Shown piece by piece: positions 1 through 9,521 of a stretch of 64,000 nucleotides of DNA; position 1 is the stretch's first letter; each line of letters starts with the position of its first letter. The translations under genes were made by a program, and so were the position numbers. The notes under the pieces were generated by a model that had not been told where the DNA came from, made no database searches, and was given only the letters and a program-made list of their open reading frames with translations. The stretch lies in the NCBI GenBank assembly GCA_965214035.1, contig OZ243932.1, positions 1,612,001 to 1,676,000 of the forward strand, written 5' to 3'. This stretch comes from JAJDYQ01 sp965214035. GTDB lineage: Bacteria; Pseudomonadota; Gammaproteobacteria; JAJDYQ01.

Positions 1-800
1 CAGGCCATGGCAATAACAATCTGCTCACCCATGGAATCACCGATCTCCTTCCAGAAACCGGCATTTAATGTGGCATAACCGCTTTTCTCAGTGAATGTAT
101 TGACATAATAACGATGAACCAGCTCCCACTGATCCTCATTCAGGTCGGTGCCCGACAGCATATCGACATGGACATTTTTTTCCCTGACCCGGCGCCGTTC
201 CTGTTTGATTTTCTTGCGTTTATCGTGGCGCAGTGATGACAGGAAATCCTGGAAACTGTGATAGTCTGCATTATGCCAGTGATACTGCACATCATGGCGT
301 ACAGACATGCCCTCCTCCTCCAGCAATTTCAACTGCCGACTTTCCGGAAACAGACAATGCAGGCCGGAAAAACTATTTTCATGGCAATAGGCCAGAGCGG
401 CCTTTGCCAGCCGTGCTGCCATGACCGCATCGCCATCCGGCACCAGCAGACGCCTGCCGGTTGCCGGCGTATAAGGAATAGCCGAAACCAGTTTGGGATA
501 ATAGCGCACACCATGGCGATGAAAGGCATCGGCCCAGGACCAGTCAAACACCAGCTCACCGTAGGAATTATTTTTCGCATACAGCGGCATGGCACCGACC
601 AGACTGCCGTGCCGGTCACGAGCCACAAGAAAACGTGGAAACCAGCCAAAACGCTCACCAACGGCACCATGCCGTTCCAATGCCACCAGAAACTCATGGC
701 GCAGAAAGGGAGAATGATCGATATTCAGCGCATTCCACTGAGCGGACTCGACGGTCTCCAGAGAATCAATAACCTCAATATCGCACGGCACTGACGACAT
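1..800 (-). CDS. COG3146 family N-acyltransferase (GNAT/FemAB-like), 3' end outside window
   Basis: Reading the minus strand from the ATG at 800 gives an open frame of 266 codons that runs off the left edge, so the C-terminus is missing. The product begins MSSVPCDIEVIDSLETV and contains SPFLRHEFLVALE, then LVGAMPLYAKNNSYGE and FDWSWADAF, followed by YYPKLVSAIPYTPATG near residue 110 and a basic stretch RHDKRKKIKQERRRV near residue 200. This string of motifs is characteristic of the COG3146 (DUF482) predicted N-acyltransferases, which have a duplicated GNAT fold like peptidoglycan FemAB proteins. No signal peptide is visible, so a cytoplasmic enzyme is likely; its substrate is unknown. It starts 20 bases after the SGNH hydrolase stop and is probably the last visible gene of a dapD-dapE transcript. 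Confidence 0.85.
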   Translation of the reverse strand, partial: MSSVPCDIEVIDSLETVESAQWNALNIDHSPFLRHEFLVALERHGAVGERFGWFPRFLVARDRHGSLVGAMPLYAKNNSYGELVFDWSWADAFHRHGVRYYPKLVSAIPYTPATGRRLLVPDGDAVMAARLAKAALAYCHENSFSGLHCLFPESRQLKLLEEEGMSVRHDVQYHWHNADYHSFQDFLSSLRHDKRKKIKQERRRVREKNVHVDMLSGTDLNEDQWELVHRYYVNTFTEKSGYATLNAGFWKEIGDSMGEQIVIAMA

Positions 801-820
801 GAGTAATCGGCCATTAACCC

Positions 821-1423
821 TTACAGTGCCTCATGCTCCTGAAGCAGGGCATGCAGACTCTCGGCCATTTTACGGTACCCCCTGGCATTCGGATGGATTG
901 TATCCGACTTATTGGATGGGAACTGCAAGATGTCGGCGAGCGCATCGATTTCTATCGGCACGCCGGTTTCCCCGGCGACCGACGCATAAAAATCTGCCGG
1001 ACTCAGTATCAATGTCGGGTTAGGGACAGCCATCATCACCACCTCGGCTCCTTTTGCGCGAGCCAGGGCAATCATCTTCCTGAGATTATCGGCGGCCTGC
1101 TCCAGACTCTTTTTACGCAGAATATCATTACCACCATGAATCAGAATCAAAAGGTCGGGCCTGTGTGCATCCAGCAGACCGGGCAGACGGGCCAGTCCCT
1201 GGGCGGACAGCTCGCCCGACACCCCGGCATTGACAACCTTTCTGCCCGACAACTCCTGAAGAACGGCCGGATAGCTTTTATCGAGAGTCGTACCGGTACC
1301 AAAAGTCAGACTATCGCCGAAAGCCAGTATGACGGCATCACCGGACAATGGAGTGAGAGAATCTGACGAACCGCCACAGCCCACCAGCAACGAAGCCAGA
1401 AACAACAAAGCGAATTTTTTCAT
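821..1423 (-). CDS. SGNH/GDSL hydrolase lipoprotein (TesA/arylesterase-like)
   Basis: A 200-residue protein with a lipoprotein signal: KKFALLFLASLLVGC, lipidated at the Cys of LVGC. The mature part has the SGNH blocks in order: AFGDSLTFGTG (nucleophile Ser, block I), NAGVSGE (block II), HGGNDILR (block III Asn) and DTIHPNARGYRKMAE (block V Asp and His). This matches the TesA/arylesterase group, which hydrolyses short ester or thioester substrates, usually in the periplasm. The natural substrate cannot be inferred. The gene begins 2 bases after the dapE stop and is therefore very probably co-transcribed with dapD and dapE, although no direct role in lysine synthesis is known for this family. 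Confidence 0.88.
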   Translation of the reverse strand: MKKFALLFLASLLVGCGGSSDSLTPLSGDAVILAFGDSLTFGTGTTLDKSYPAVLQELSGRKVVNAGVSGELSAQGLARLPGLLDAHRPDLLILIHGGNDILRKKSLEQAADNLRKMIALARAKGAEVVMMAVPNPTLILSPADFYASVAGETGVPIEIDALADILQFPSNKSDTIHPNARGYRKMAESLHALLQEHEAL

Positions 1424-1425
1424 GG

Positions 1426-2556
1426 TTACATTAACAACCGATTGAGGATAGATTCATAAATGCGGCTCAGGGTATCCAGGTCTTCCACGGCGACACACTC
1501 ATCAACCTGATGAATGGTAGCGTTCAACGGGCCAAGTTCAAGCACCTGCGCACCGGTTGGTGCAATGAAGCGCCCGTCCGAAGTGCCACCGGCCGTTGAC
1601 AGCCGGGTATCATGCCCCGTGATCTGGCGGATAGCCTGTTGGCTGGCCGTCACCAGCTCGCCAGCGGCCGTCAGAAACGGCATACCGGACAATGTCCAGC
1701 GGGTTTCATAAACCATGTCATGGCGATCAAAAATTTCGTGGACACGTGCTTTCAGAATATCCGGCGACTGCGCAGTTGAAAAACGGAAATTAAAGGCAAC
1801 CCTGCACTGACCGGGGATTACATTACCGGCACCCGTGCCGCTACTGATGTTTGAAACCTGCAATGTTGTGGGCGGAAAATCATCATTACCCTGGTCCCAT
1901 TCCGTTATCGTCAACTCGGCAAGCGCCGGGGCGAGACAATGTATGGGATTGCGTGCCAGATGCGGATAAGCAACATGCCCCTGCACACCGTTCACGGCCA
2001 GTTCACAACTGAGCGACCCGCGCCGACCATTTTTCACAACATCACCCACCCTGTCCGAGCTGCTTGGTTCACCCACCAGGCACCAGGTAATTTTTTCATT
2101 TCGAGCTTCCAGTGCCTCGACCACTCGGGTCGTACCATTCACTGCGGTCCCCTCCTCATCGCTGGTCATTAAAAACGCCAGAGAACCCTGGAAAGTACCG
2201 CCGTTTCCCAGCAAAAACCGTTCGCAGGCCGTAGTGAACGCGGCCACACTGCCCTTCATATCCGCGCTGCCACGCCCATACAGCAAACCATTACGGACCT
2301 CCGGCTTGAAAGGATCACTCTGCCAGCCATCGACCGGGCCGGCCGGCACAACATCCGTATGACCAGCGAAGCACAAAACAGGATCGTCACTGCCCAGCCG
2401 TGCCCAGAGATTATCGACCTCACCAAACCGCAGATGCTCGCAGACAAAACCAAACCCCTCCAGCCTGTCTGCCAACAGCCCCTGACAACCCTGGTCATCG
2501 GGTGTTACCGAAGGGCGCGACACCAGCTCCATGGCCAGCTCAAGCGTTGCCGACAT
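1426..2556 (-). CDS. dapE: Succinyl-diaminopimelate desuccinylase DapE
   Basis: DapE hydrolyses N-succinyl-LL-2,6-diaminopimelate to LL-diaminopimelate and succinate in the lysine and peptidoglycan precursor pathway. The 376-residue product shows the M20 dizinc peptidase pattern: SRPSVTPDDQGC at the start, FAGHTDVVPAGP (metal His and Asp), YGRGSADMKGS (bridging Asp), TSDEEGTAVNGT (catalytic Glu and metal Glu) and a C-terminal GPLNATIHQVDE with the last metal His. I chose the ATG at 2556 rather than one 30 bases upstream because AGGAGAGG lies just before it and the length then matches the family (about 375). It follows dapD by 38 bases in the same direction, giving two sequential enzyme steps. 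Confidence 0.97.
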   Translation of the reverse strand: MSATLELAMELVSRPSVTPDDQGCQGLLADRLEGFGFVCEHLRFGEVDNLWARLGSDDPVLCFAGHTDVVPAGPVDGWQSDPFKPEVRNGLLYGRGSADMKGSVAAFTTACERFLLGNGGTFQGSLAFLMTSDEEGTAVNGTTRVVEALEARNEKITWCLVGEPSSSDRVGDVVKNGRRGSLSCELAVNGVQGHVAYPHLARNPIHCLAPALAELTITEWDQGNDDFPPTTLQVSNISSGTGAGNVIPGQCRVAFNFRFSTAQSPDILKARVHEIFDRHDMVYETRWTLSGMPFLTAAGELVTASQQAIRQITGHDTRLSTAGGTSDGRFIAPTGAQVLELGPLNATIHQVDECVAVEDLDTLSRIYESILNRLLM

Positions 2557-2594
2557 GAACCTCTCCTGCCCGACAAATGCCGTCATAAAGCCTG

Positions 2595-3419
2595 TTAAAT
2601 ATCCCGCAGCAGCTCATTAATACCGACTCTGCCACGGGTTTTCTCATCCACCTGCTTGACGATGACTGCGCAATACAACGAATAACGGCCGTCATCGGAA
2701 GGCAGATTGCCGGACACAACAACCGAACCGGGCGGCACATGACCATAACTGATACTGCCAGTCTCACGGTTATAGATTTTGGTGCTCTGCCCGATATAAA
2801 CCCCCATGGAAATAACCGAACCCTCGCCGACGACAACACCCTCAACGATTTCCGAGCGTGCACCGATAAAGCAATCATCCTCGATCACAGTCGGTGCCGC
2901 CTGCACAGGTTCGAGCACCCCGCCGATACCAACGCCACCGGACAAATGGACATTCCTGCCGATTTGCGCACAGGAACCGACCGTTGCCCAGGTATCGACC
3001 ATGGTGCCGCAATCGACGTAGGCACCGATATTGACATAAGAAGGCATCAGCACCGTACCGGAACCGATATGGCAACCCTTGCGGGCCATTGCCGGAGGCA
3101 CTACGCGCACACCGCCATCGCGGAAATCACGCGAATGATGGCCGGCAAACCGGGAAGGCACCTTATCCCAGTAATTGGTAAAGCCGCCATTGATAAACTC
3201 ATTATCCTCCAGACGGAAATACAACAGCACAGCCTTTTTCAGCCACTCATTGACAACCCACTCACCATCCTTCTTTTCGGCAACACGGGCCTGACCGGAG
3301 TCCAGCAACTCAATAGCCGTCATCACGGCATCGCGGGTCAACGTATCGGCAGAACGTGGAGTAATATCGGCGCGGTTTTCAAAGGCCGCGGTAATAACAG
3401 GGGCAATATCATCAGACAT
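2595..3419 (-). CDS. dapD: 2,3,4,5-tetrahydropyridine-2,6-dicarboxylate N-succinyltransferase DapD
   Basis: DapD transfers succinyl from succinyl-CoA to tetrahydrodipicolinate, the step before DapC and DapE. The product is 274 residues from the ATG at 3419, exactly the usual DapD length; an in-frame upstream codon at 3446 would add nine residues not found in the family. The C-terminal half is a left-handed beta helix built from hexapeptide repeats: GTVLMPSYVNIGAYVDCGTM, GSCAQIGRNVHLSGGVGIGG, DDCFIGARSEIVEGVVVGEG. The N-terminal half has RFAGHHSRDFRDGGVRVVPP. DapD acts as a cytoplasmic trimer. It is the first gene of the dapD-dapE-hydrolase-COG3146 set. dapC is not in the window. Confidence 0.97.
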   Translation of the reverse strand: MSDDIAPVITAAFENRADITPRSADTLTRDAVMTAIELLDSGQARVAEKKDGEWVVNEWLKKAVLLYFRLEDNEFINGGFTNYWDKVPSRFAGHHSRDFRDGGVRVVPPAMARKGCHIGSGTVLMPSYVNIGAYVDCGTMVDTWATVGSCAQIGRNVHLSGGVGIGGVLEPVQAAPTVIEDDCFIGARSEIVEGVVVGEGSVISMGVYIGQSTKIYNRETGSISYGHVPPGSVVVSGNLPSDDGRYSLYCAVIVKQVDEKTRGRVGINELLRDI

Positions 3420-3462
3420 GGCTTTCTCTTGATGGACACCGGACAAATTCAGAACACGGCAC

Positions 3463-3519
3463 AGTATAACGCCTTTCGCGTTCGGATGTTCACAACAGGC
3501 AGCGACTCTATGCTACAAT
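3463..3519. promoter_or_regulatory. Divergent promoter candidates between dapD and the first TMTC-like gene
   Basis: The 249-base gap between dapD and the TMTC-like gene at 3669 should hold two outward promoters. On the minus strand TATACT (complement of 3463-3468) resembles a -10 box for dapD. On the plus strand TGCTACAAT at 3511-3519 looks like an extended -10 (TGnTACAAT) for the TMTC-like gene. I see no good -35 for either at 16-18 base spacing. These are pattern matches only. Confidence 0.35.
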
Positions 3520-3668
3520 GCCGGCCGCGTTGCCGGCGATACGCAGGATGGGCAGCAGACTGTCACTCCCGTCGCTCGCCGTCCCCCCGCGCCGCTGGTG
3601 GCACCTGACCACGACCGACAGATTGCGCAAGCAACAATGGAGACACAACAATACCAGCCGACCAACCC

Positions 3669-5408
3669 ATGAAGGCAACCACACACAAGCCCCCCCAGCC
3701 ATCCCCCGAACCGACGCCTGTCCGCCCCCCTGCAGCATTCACACGCCGCGACATGGCCGCCGCTATCGGCCTCGCGCTGCTCATTGCAGTCAGCTATTTC
3801 CCGGCCCTGACAGCCGGCTTCATCTGGGACGACATCATCTTCACCGAAGAGCCGGTGATACACCGCTGGTCAGGGCTGTGGAACATCTGGTTCTCACCGT
3901 CCGACATCCGCAAGGAAGGCCACTACTGGCCGATTGTCTATACCACCTTCTGGCTTGAACACAAACTGTGGGGACACGCACCGCTTGGCTACCACCTTGT
4001 GAACATACTGCTGCACATCATCAACACCCTGCTGATATGGCGACTGATGAAGCGGCTCAACGTACCCGCTGCCCTGGCCATTGCCGCCCTGTTTGCCGTT
4101 CACCCCCTGCATGTAGAATCGGTAGCATGGATCATCGAACGCAAGGACCTGCTCTCGGCACTGTTTTATCTGGCGGCGATACACACCTGGCTGCGCCACA
4201 ACGAAGCACCACACCCGCTGCGCTATGGTGCGGCGCTGCTCTTGTTCATCGCCGGCCTGCTGTCAAAATCAATCGTCATTACCCTGCCGGCCGCGCTGCT
4301 GATATGGCACTGGTGGGCACAGGGGCGCATCCACCGCATCGACATACTGCGGCTGCTACCATTTTTTATTATCGGGCTGGCCATCACAGCCGCCGACCTG
4401 ACCTACTACAACTGGCGCGAACCACTCGACCTCGACTACTCGATCATCGAACGAATCCTGATAGCGGCGCGCGTACTATGGTTCTATGCCGGCAAACTGC
4501 TGTGGCCGGATGACCTGATCATCATCTACCCGCTATGGGAAATACAGGCCGGCGACCTGACCGGCTGGCTGTATGTTGCGGCGGCGGCCGTGCTGCTGGC
4601 AGTGCTGCTATACCGCCCATGGGGCCGCGCCCCGCTGGCCGGCATCCTGTTCTACACCATCACCCTGTCACCGGTACTGGGATTCATAGACTACGGCTTC
4701 ATGCAATTCTCACTGGTGGCCGACCGCTTTCAATATCTGGCCGGTATCGGCCTGATAGCAATACTGACCGGCACCGCCGCCCGCGGCATCAGCCGCCTGA
4801 ACGAGACAGGACAGCGCACAGCGACCGGCGCATTCATGGTGATACTGGCAATACTCGGCACACTCACCTGGCAGCAATCGAAGCTGTACCGTGACGACCT
4901 CACCTTCTTCAGCTACATTCTCACCCACAACCCGCAGGCACGCGATGCCAGTCTCAATCTCGGTGCCGCACTGCTGCGTGCAGGCCGCCTGCAAGAAGGC
5001 CTCGCCGCCAGCCAGACCGCACTCCGGCAGCGCCCCGACTCGGCCACCGCCAACGCCCACCTCGGTTATGCACTGCTGCTCATGCAGCGCCTGGACGAAG
5101 CCGCCGTCAGACTTACCCGTGCGCTGGAACTCGACCCCCTCAATGAACAGGCACTCGACTACCTCGCCAACATACGCTTCAACCAGCAGCGATACGAAGA
5201 AGCGCACACCCTGTACCGCACCCTGCTGCAAGTGCGCCCCGCAAGCGCCCAGACCCACCTGAACCTGGGTGCCGCGCTGTACTACCTCGGCCGCCGCGAG
5301 CAGGCCCTGGCCAGCTTTGAACAGGCACTGTCCCTCGATCCGCACCTGCCGGCCGCCCAGGAAAGCACCGCCCGACTGCGCCGCAGCCTCAACAAAAAAA
5401 GCCGCTGA
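3669..5408 (+). CDS. TMTC-like integral membrane GT-C protein with C-terminal TPRs (short paralogue)
   Basis: A 579-residue protein. After a cytoplasmic, proline-rich N-terminus come about ten hydrophobic segments (residues 30-400). The first extracytoplasmic loop carries FIWDDIIFTEE with an Asp pair, followed by GHYWPIVYTTFWLEHKLWG and FAVHPLHVESVAWIIERKDL; this is the hallmark of the TMTC/ArnT-like GT-C family (polyprenol-phosphate sugar donors). Residues about 415-570 form roughly four TPR units (for example AHLGYALLLMQRLDEAAVRL and THLNLGAALYYLGRREQALA). Eukaryotic TMTC1-4 O-mannosylate proteins; a protein O-glycosyltransferase role here is inference. It is closely similar to the gene at 9521, which has many more TPRs. 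It is likely transcribed alone: a possible weak terminator follows. Confidence 0.85.
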   Translation: MKATTHKPPQPSPEPTPVRPPAAFTRRDMAAAIGLALLIAVSYFPALTAGFIWDDIIFTEEPVIHRWSGLWNIWFSPSDIRKEGHYWPIVYTTFWLEHKLWGHAPLGYHLVNILLHIINTLLIWRLMKRLNVPAALAIAALFAVHPLHVESVAWIIERKDLLSALFYLAAIHTWLRHNEAPHPLRYGAALLLFIAGLLSKSIVITLPAALLIWHWWAQGRIHRIDILRLLPFFIIGLAITAADLTYYNWREPLDLDYSIIERILIAARVLWFYAGKLLWPDDLIIIYPLWEIQAGDLTGWLYVAAAAVLLAVLLYRPWGRAPLAGILFYTITLSPVLGFIDYGFMQFSLVADRFQYLAGIGLIAILTGTAARGISRLNETGQRTATGAFMVILAILGTLTWQQSKLYRDDLTFFSYILTHNPQARDASLNLGAALLRAGRLQEGLAASQTALRQRPDSATANAHLGYALLLMQRLDEAAVRLTRALELDPLNEQALDYLANIRFNQQRYEEAHTLYRTLLQVRPASAQTHLNLGAALYYLGRREQALASFEQALSLDPHLPAAQESTARLRRSLNKKSR

Positions 5409-5445
5409 CCCGCTAAAAATGCACAATGGACAGCAAAATTTGCGC

Positions 5446-5470
5446 AAATCCGGCCTGAAGTCCGGTTTTT
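5446..5470 (+). terminator. Possible weak rho-independent terminator after the first TMTC-like gene
   Basis: AAATCCGG (5446-5453) and CCGGTTTT (5462-5469) can pair as a short CCGG stem with an A/T extension and one T-T mismatch around an 8-base loop, followed by a T run. The stem is weak, so termination is plausible but not certain. Confidence 0.4.
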
Positions 5471-5488
5471 CACTCTGTAGCTCAATGG

Positions 5489-8000
5489 CTGCGGTGCAGC
5501 CTGCCTACCCTGCTGCTCTGTCTGCCGCTGCTGCTCGGATTTTCCGGCGCGGTACAGGCGCAGGCTATCCTGTCCATCGAGGGGCCCGACGATACCAGTG
5601 AGGGAAACTCCGGCTCGCAGGACCTCACCTACACGGTCAGCCTGTCGCAGCAGATAACGGGCAGAGTGTTATGGCGAGTCTGTTTCAGTGGTACGGCAAC
5701 ACGAGATACTACAGGGCGTATCACGCCTCCGCTGGGCTCTGATTATGTGGCCCGATTCGCTGGAAATCCATTCGGACTAAATTGTACAGACAATGCAGGA
5801 TTAGGCTCCGCTATTTCTTCCACCTTACTCTCCAATACTTTCGTCGGCGTTGGCATATTCGGCGACACCACTCCCGAACCCAACGAAACCATTACCGCCA
5901 CCCTGGAAATAACCCAGGCACACGGCAGTGTCACTCTTGGCACTGCTATGACCACCTTCACCATCCTCAACGACGACATACCGATGGTGAACATCACCGC
6001 CGCCACCGTGACCTTCACCATGAATCCGCCCAGACTGCAGCGTTTTAATATCGAGCTTTGCCTCGGTGGCACCGCCGAGCGCGGCAGCCATGCGGACTAT
6101 CAGTACACATTCCTGGATAACACAGAGCCTCGTCTTAGTAGTGGTTGTAGAGATCTGCTTATACTCCCTGACAATCCATCCTTCAGCCGCAAAATCCGGG
6201 TCAACGGAGACAGCCTGTTCGAGGATGACGAAACCGTCATGGTCAGCCTGCGACCAGTCAGTGGTGTGGGCAGTGGTTTGGGCGGCAACTCCGATACCCC
6301 CCGCCGATGTCATCATCTCCGCCACTGACGGCAGTGTCACCTACACCATCCGCAATGACGACCGCACCGGCGTCACACTCAGCAAAACCGCACTGACCCT
6401 GTCGGAAAACAGCGGCACCGACAGCTACACCGTGGCACTCACCTCACAACCGGCCGCCAATGTCACCGTCACGGCCATGGCCAGCGGCATCACCCTCGAC
6501 AACGGCTCCGGCGGCAACACCCTGACCTTCACCTCGATGGACTGGCAGCGGGCACAGACGGTGACGGTGATGGACTCCGAAGCGCTGCGCGAGGACCGAG
6601 TGGAGTTGACTCATATGGCGACCGGTGGTTATGACGGCGTTACGGCGGTCATGGAGGTACGTATCACGGGCGGCGATATGGCCGAGATGCAGGCGGCGCA
6701 GGCGCTCTGGCTGCCGCGCTTTGGTCTGACGGTGATTGAGCACATGCTGGACGGGCTGGATGAGCGTTTTACCGCATCGAGTCAGCCCGGTTTGTCGGGG
6801 CACCTGCACGGCCTGCCACGGGGTCAGGCGCTGCATGCGACCCGCTCTGGTCAGGCTGCGGACTCTGTTTCAACGGGCCTTGAGCCGTTGGGAGCCGGTT
6901 CAGTGGATCGTCCGCATTCACTCTCGCGCACGCTGTCCTTGCCGAAGCTGCTGCCGTCTCTGCTGCGTGGCAGTCACTTTACACTCAGTGATGAGCACGG
7001 TGTCTCGCTCTGGGGTCGGGCGGCGTATTCGGGCTATGAAGACGGTGCAGACGGCCTCAGCACGGACGGTGAAGTGACCACGGCCCTGCTGGGTATTGAC
7101 CACAACAGCGGTCAGACGCTGCTGGGTCTGGCGCTGACCTACAGCGACAGTGATGGCGAATGGCAGGGTGAATCGGATGAGGGTGAGCTGTCCGGCACGC
7201 TGGCCTCTATCCTGCCGTATGTGCGCCATGACCTGACCGAGCGTCTGCAACGGTGGGGTGCGGTCAGTTATGGTCAGGGTGACTTGCAGCAGACTTCACA
7301 GACCGGTATGGAATCGGAACACGATCTGGAGCAGTGGTCTGCCACGGCCGGTCTGCGTGGCACGCTGCTGGAGCGTCCGGTAGAAGAGGGCGGCTTGACT
7401 GTGCGCCTGACCTCGGACATGACGCTGGCCCGTATTGAGTCGGATGACTCCGAGGTGATGGCCGGTACCGAGGCGGACACACAGCGTTTGCGCATGGGTC
7501 TGGCCTGGTCCTGGCAGATGCTGGACAAAGGCTTGACCGTCGAGCTGCGCGGTCGCTATCTGCTGGAGCAGGAGGCTTCCGAGCGGCAGGAGTGGGGTCT
7601 GTCCGGTTCACTGCGTTACAAGGCGCGGCCGGACTCGGCGCATGGTCCGTCGTTCAGTCTGCGTCAGGAATACGGCAATGCACCGGCTGCCAGCGGTCTG
7701 GAGCGGCTGTTGTCGGACTCCCTGACGGATGCGTTGAAGGAAGACAACTCTCAAACCGCCGAAGTATCGAGTCAATGGACCCTGAAAGGCGAGTGGGGCT
7801 TTGCCCTGCACAACGCCACCGGCATCCCCTATGCCAGCCTGTCGGCGTCCGATGCCAAACGTGACCTGACCCTCGGCTGACGCCTGCTGTCAAACCCGTC
7901 CGGCCGGAAATCGGAACTCGATATCAAGGCCATCCGCCGCCAGCAGAATAATAATGATCAAAATCATGGCATTGGCGCGGAATTAAGGCTATACTGGTAG
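5489..8000 (+). pseudogene. Autotransporter with Calx-beta-like repeats, disrupted (frameshift and nonsense codon)
   Basis: Conceptual protein of about 835 residues: signal peptide (LRCSLPTLLLCLPLLLGFSG, cleavage near AVQAQA), Calx-beta-like passenger segments with the repeated acidic phrases FTILNDD and YTIRNDD and a LSENSGTDSYTV block, then from about 6690 a C-terminal outer-membrane beta barrel (FTLSDEHGVSLWGRAAYSG, WQGESDEGELSGTLASI). Three lesions are visible. First, no ATG/GTG/TTG precedes the signal peptide in frame; the nearest ATG, at 5485, is one frame off. Second, a C6 run at 6297-6302 breaks the frame, and five C would restore it (frame 5489-6302 joins the frame that continues from about 6303). 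Third, TGA at 7878-7880 replaces the Trp codon found in the paralogue near 51.3 kb; the frame then continues to a Trp-TAG end at 8000. The barrel end and terminator match the paralogue. Confidence 0.85.
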
Positions 8001-8372
8001 CCTCCATTGGTCAGCCGGTTCCTCTGTTGGCCGGCTATTACGGGGCCGGAAACCCTCCTTGTATAACGCTGTACCTCCGGCCCCGCTTTTTTGACACTTA
8101 AACGCTTTTCCACGGTAAAGCCCGCACTCCTGCACCCCAATGATAAACCGAGTGCCTCATCCCGACTGCATGACATGAGTTAGCTTGTGCAGGGTATGGC
8201 AACACAGCATCAGGTTATGCTATAGTCTCCAGCCGGATACCGATTCTGATGGGTGTGCCGGCAGCGGTTCGGGTTTGCCGCTTGCCCGCTGTAACCGGTT
8301 CCTTATGTCATCCCGGACAGCACCGGGATATCAATTCCCCCGACACAAATTGTTCGCACAGGAAAATATGTC
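8001..8372. other. Intergenic region between autotransporter relic and GT2-GtrA gene
   Basis: Apart from the terminator at 8041-8092, I see no convincing gene. A TATAGT at 8221-8226 could be a -10 element for the downstream glycosyltransferase operon, but no matching -35 is evident. AGGAA at 8360-8364 serves as ribosome binding site for the ATG at 8373. Confidence 0.4.
8041..8092 (+). terminator. Strong rho-independent terminator of the autotransporter
   Basis: CGGGGCCGG (8041-8049) pairs perfectly with CCGGCCCCG (8077-8085) and is followed by C and a T6 run. The same stem follows the autotransporter fragment on the minus strand at 51121-51163, so terminator and barrel were duplicated together. 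Confidence 0.9.
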
Positions 8373-9521
8373 ATGGATGATTGTGCCGCACGATCTACGG
8401 CCCCTGATTCGTCAGTCTCCATCGTGGTGCCGACATACCGGGAAGCGTCCAATATCACGATGCTTGCCGAGCGCATAGGCAGCGTATTAGATGGTTCGGG
8501 CATTAAGTGGGAGCTGGTGCTCGCTGATGATAATTCGGATGATGGCACCGATATGCTCGTTACCGACCTTGCACATCGATTACCCATTCGCGTGGAGATG
8601 CGGTGTGAATCGCCCCGTGATCTTTCGCATTCGGTGTTGTTCGGAATCGAACGTGCCCGATTTGACCGGGTGGTGGTCATGGATGCCGATCTGTCACATC
8701 CACCTGAACGCATTGTCGATCTGCTGCATGCCCTTGATGAAGGATATGACATGGTGCTCGGCAGCCGCTATGTACCGGGCGGATTCTTTGACCGTGGATG
8801 GAGCTTGTGGCGATTCACGAATTCGCATGTGGCGAGATCACTGGCACGCCCGCTCACGGATTGTGCCGACCCCATGTCGGGTTTTTTTGCAATGAATCGC
8901 CGTATGCTGCCCGATCCACATAAATTGCAGCCTGTCGGTTACAAAATTGCTCTGGAACTGATGGTACGTGGACGACTGCAAATCACCGAGGTGCCTATCG
9001 GCTTTCGTGACCGCCATCAGGGCACAAGCAAGATGGGCTTGCGTCAGCAGATTGAATACCTGCGCCACTTGTATCGCTTGTATGTGTTCCGGTATGACGG
9101 CCCGGTGCGACTTGCATGTTTTGCCCTGGTCGGAGCAAGCGGCCTTTTAATTGATGTCGCTTTTTATCTGGCTCTGCAGTGGGCCGGGATCGAGCATCGT
9201 ATGGCGCGATTTTGTGCATTCTGGCCGGCTGTCATCTGGAACTGGTTGATGAATCGGCGGGGGGCATTCCGAGATCGTTGTCCGGAAACTCATCTGCACC
9301 GGTGGACAAGGTTCGTTATCGGTAGTCTCACAGGTCTTGTGATCAATGTCGGCAGCTATACAGCACTGACAAGCTTTGTCGATGTGTTTGATCGTCACCG
9401 GCTGCTCGCCTTCGGATTGGGTGTCGGATTAGGGGGGCTGGTCAACTTCCTGCTTGCCACATTTTATGTTTACCACCGTCATGCGGCACCGACACAGACA
9501 TCAGGCGGGGCCGGCAACTGA
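8373..9521 (+). CDS. Polyprenol-phosphate glycosyltransferase (GT2, DPM1-like) fused to GtrA membrane domain
   Basis: A 382-residue two-domain enzyme. Residues 15-235 are a GT2 domain like dolichyl-phosphate mannose synthase: SIVVPTYREASNI, LADDNSDDGTD, VVVMDADLSHPPERI (DXD-type metal site), LGSRYVPGG, and GYKIALELMVRG. Residues 245-375 are a GtrA-like four-helix membrane domain (CFALVGASGLLIDVAFYLAL, VINVGSYTALTSF, GLVNFLLATFYVYH). This fusion makes polyprenol-phosphate mannose or a related lipid-linked hexose at the cytoplasmic face and may help flip it. Its TGA overlaps the ATG of the TMTC-like gene by one base (9521), which strongly suggests that it supplies the donor to that enzyme. The sugar (mannose versus glucose) cannot be fixed from sequence. 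Confidence 0.9.
   Translation: MDDCAARSTAPDSSVSIVVPTYREASNITMLAERIGSVLDGSGIKWELVLADDNSDDGTDMLVTDLAHRLPIRVEMRCESPRDLSHSVLFGIERARFDRVVVMDADLSHPPERIVDLLHALDEGYDMVLGSRYVPGGFFDRGWSLWRFTNSHVARSLARPLTDCADPMSGFFAMNRRMLPDPHKLQPVGYKIALELMVRGRLQITEVPIGFRDRHQGTSKMGLRQQIEYLRHLYRLYVFRYDGPVRLACFALVGASGLLIDVAFYLALQWAGIEHRMARFCAFWPAVIWNWLMNRRGAFRDRCPETHLHRWTRFVIGSLTGLVINVGSYTALTSFVDVFDRHRLLAFGLGVGLGGLVNFLLATFYVYHRHAAPTQTSGGAGN

Noticed and set aside
7878..7880. TGA read as tryptophan (recoded genetic code)
   Set aside because: Many intact genes here (sucA, pcm, yqaA partner, DUF4160) use TGA as their true stop, so recoding is not supported.
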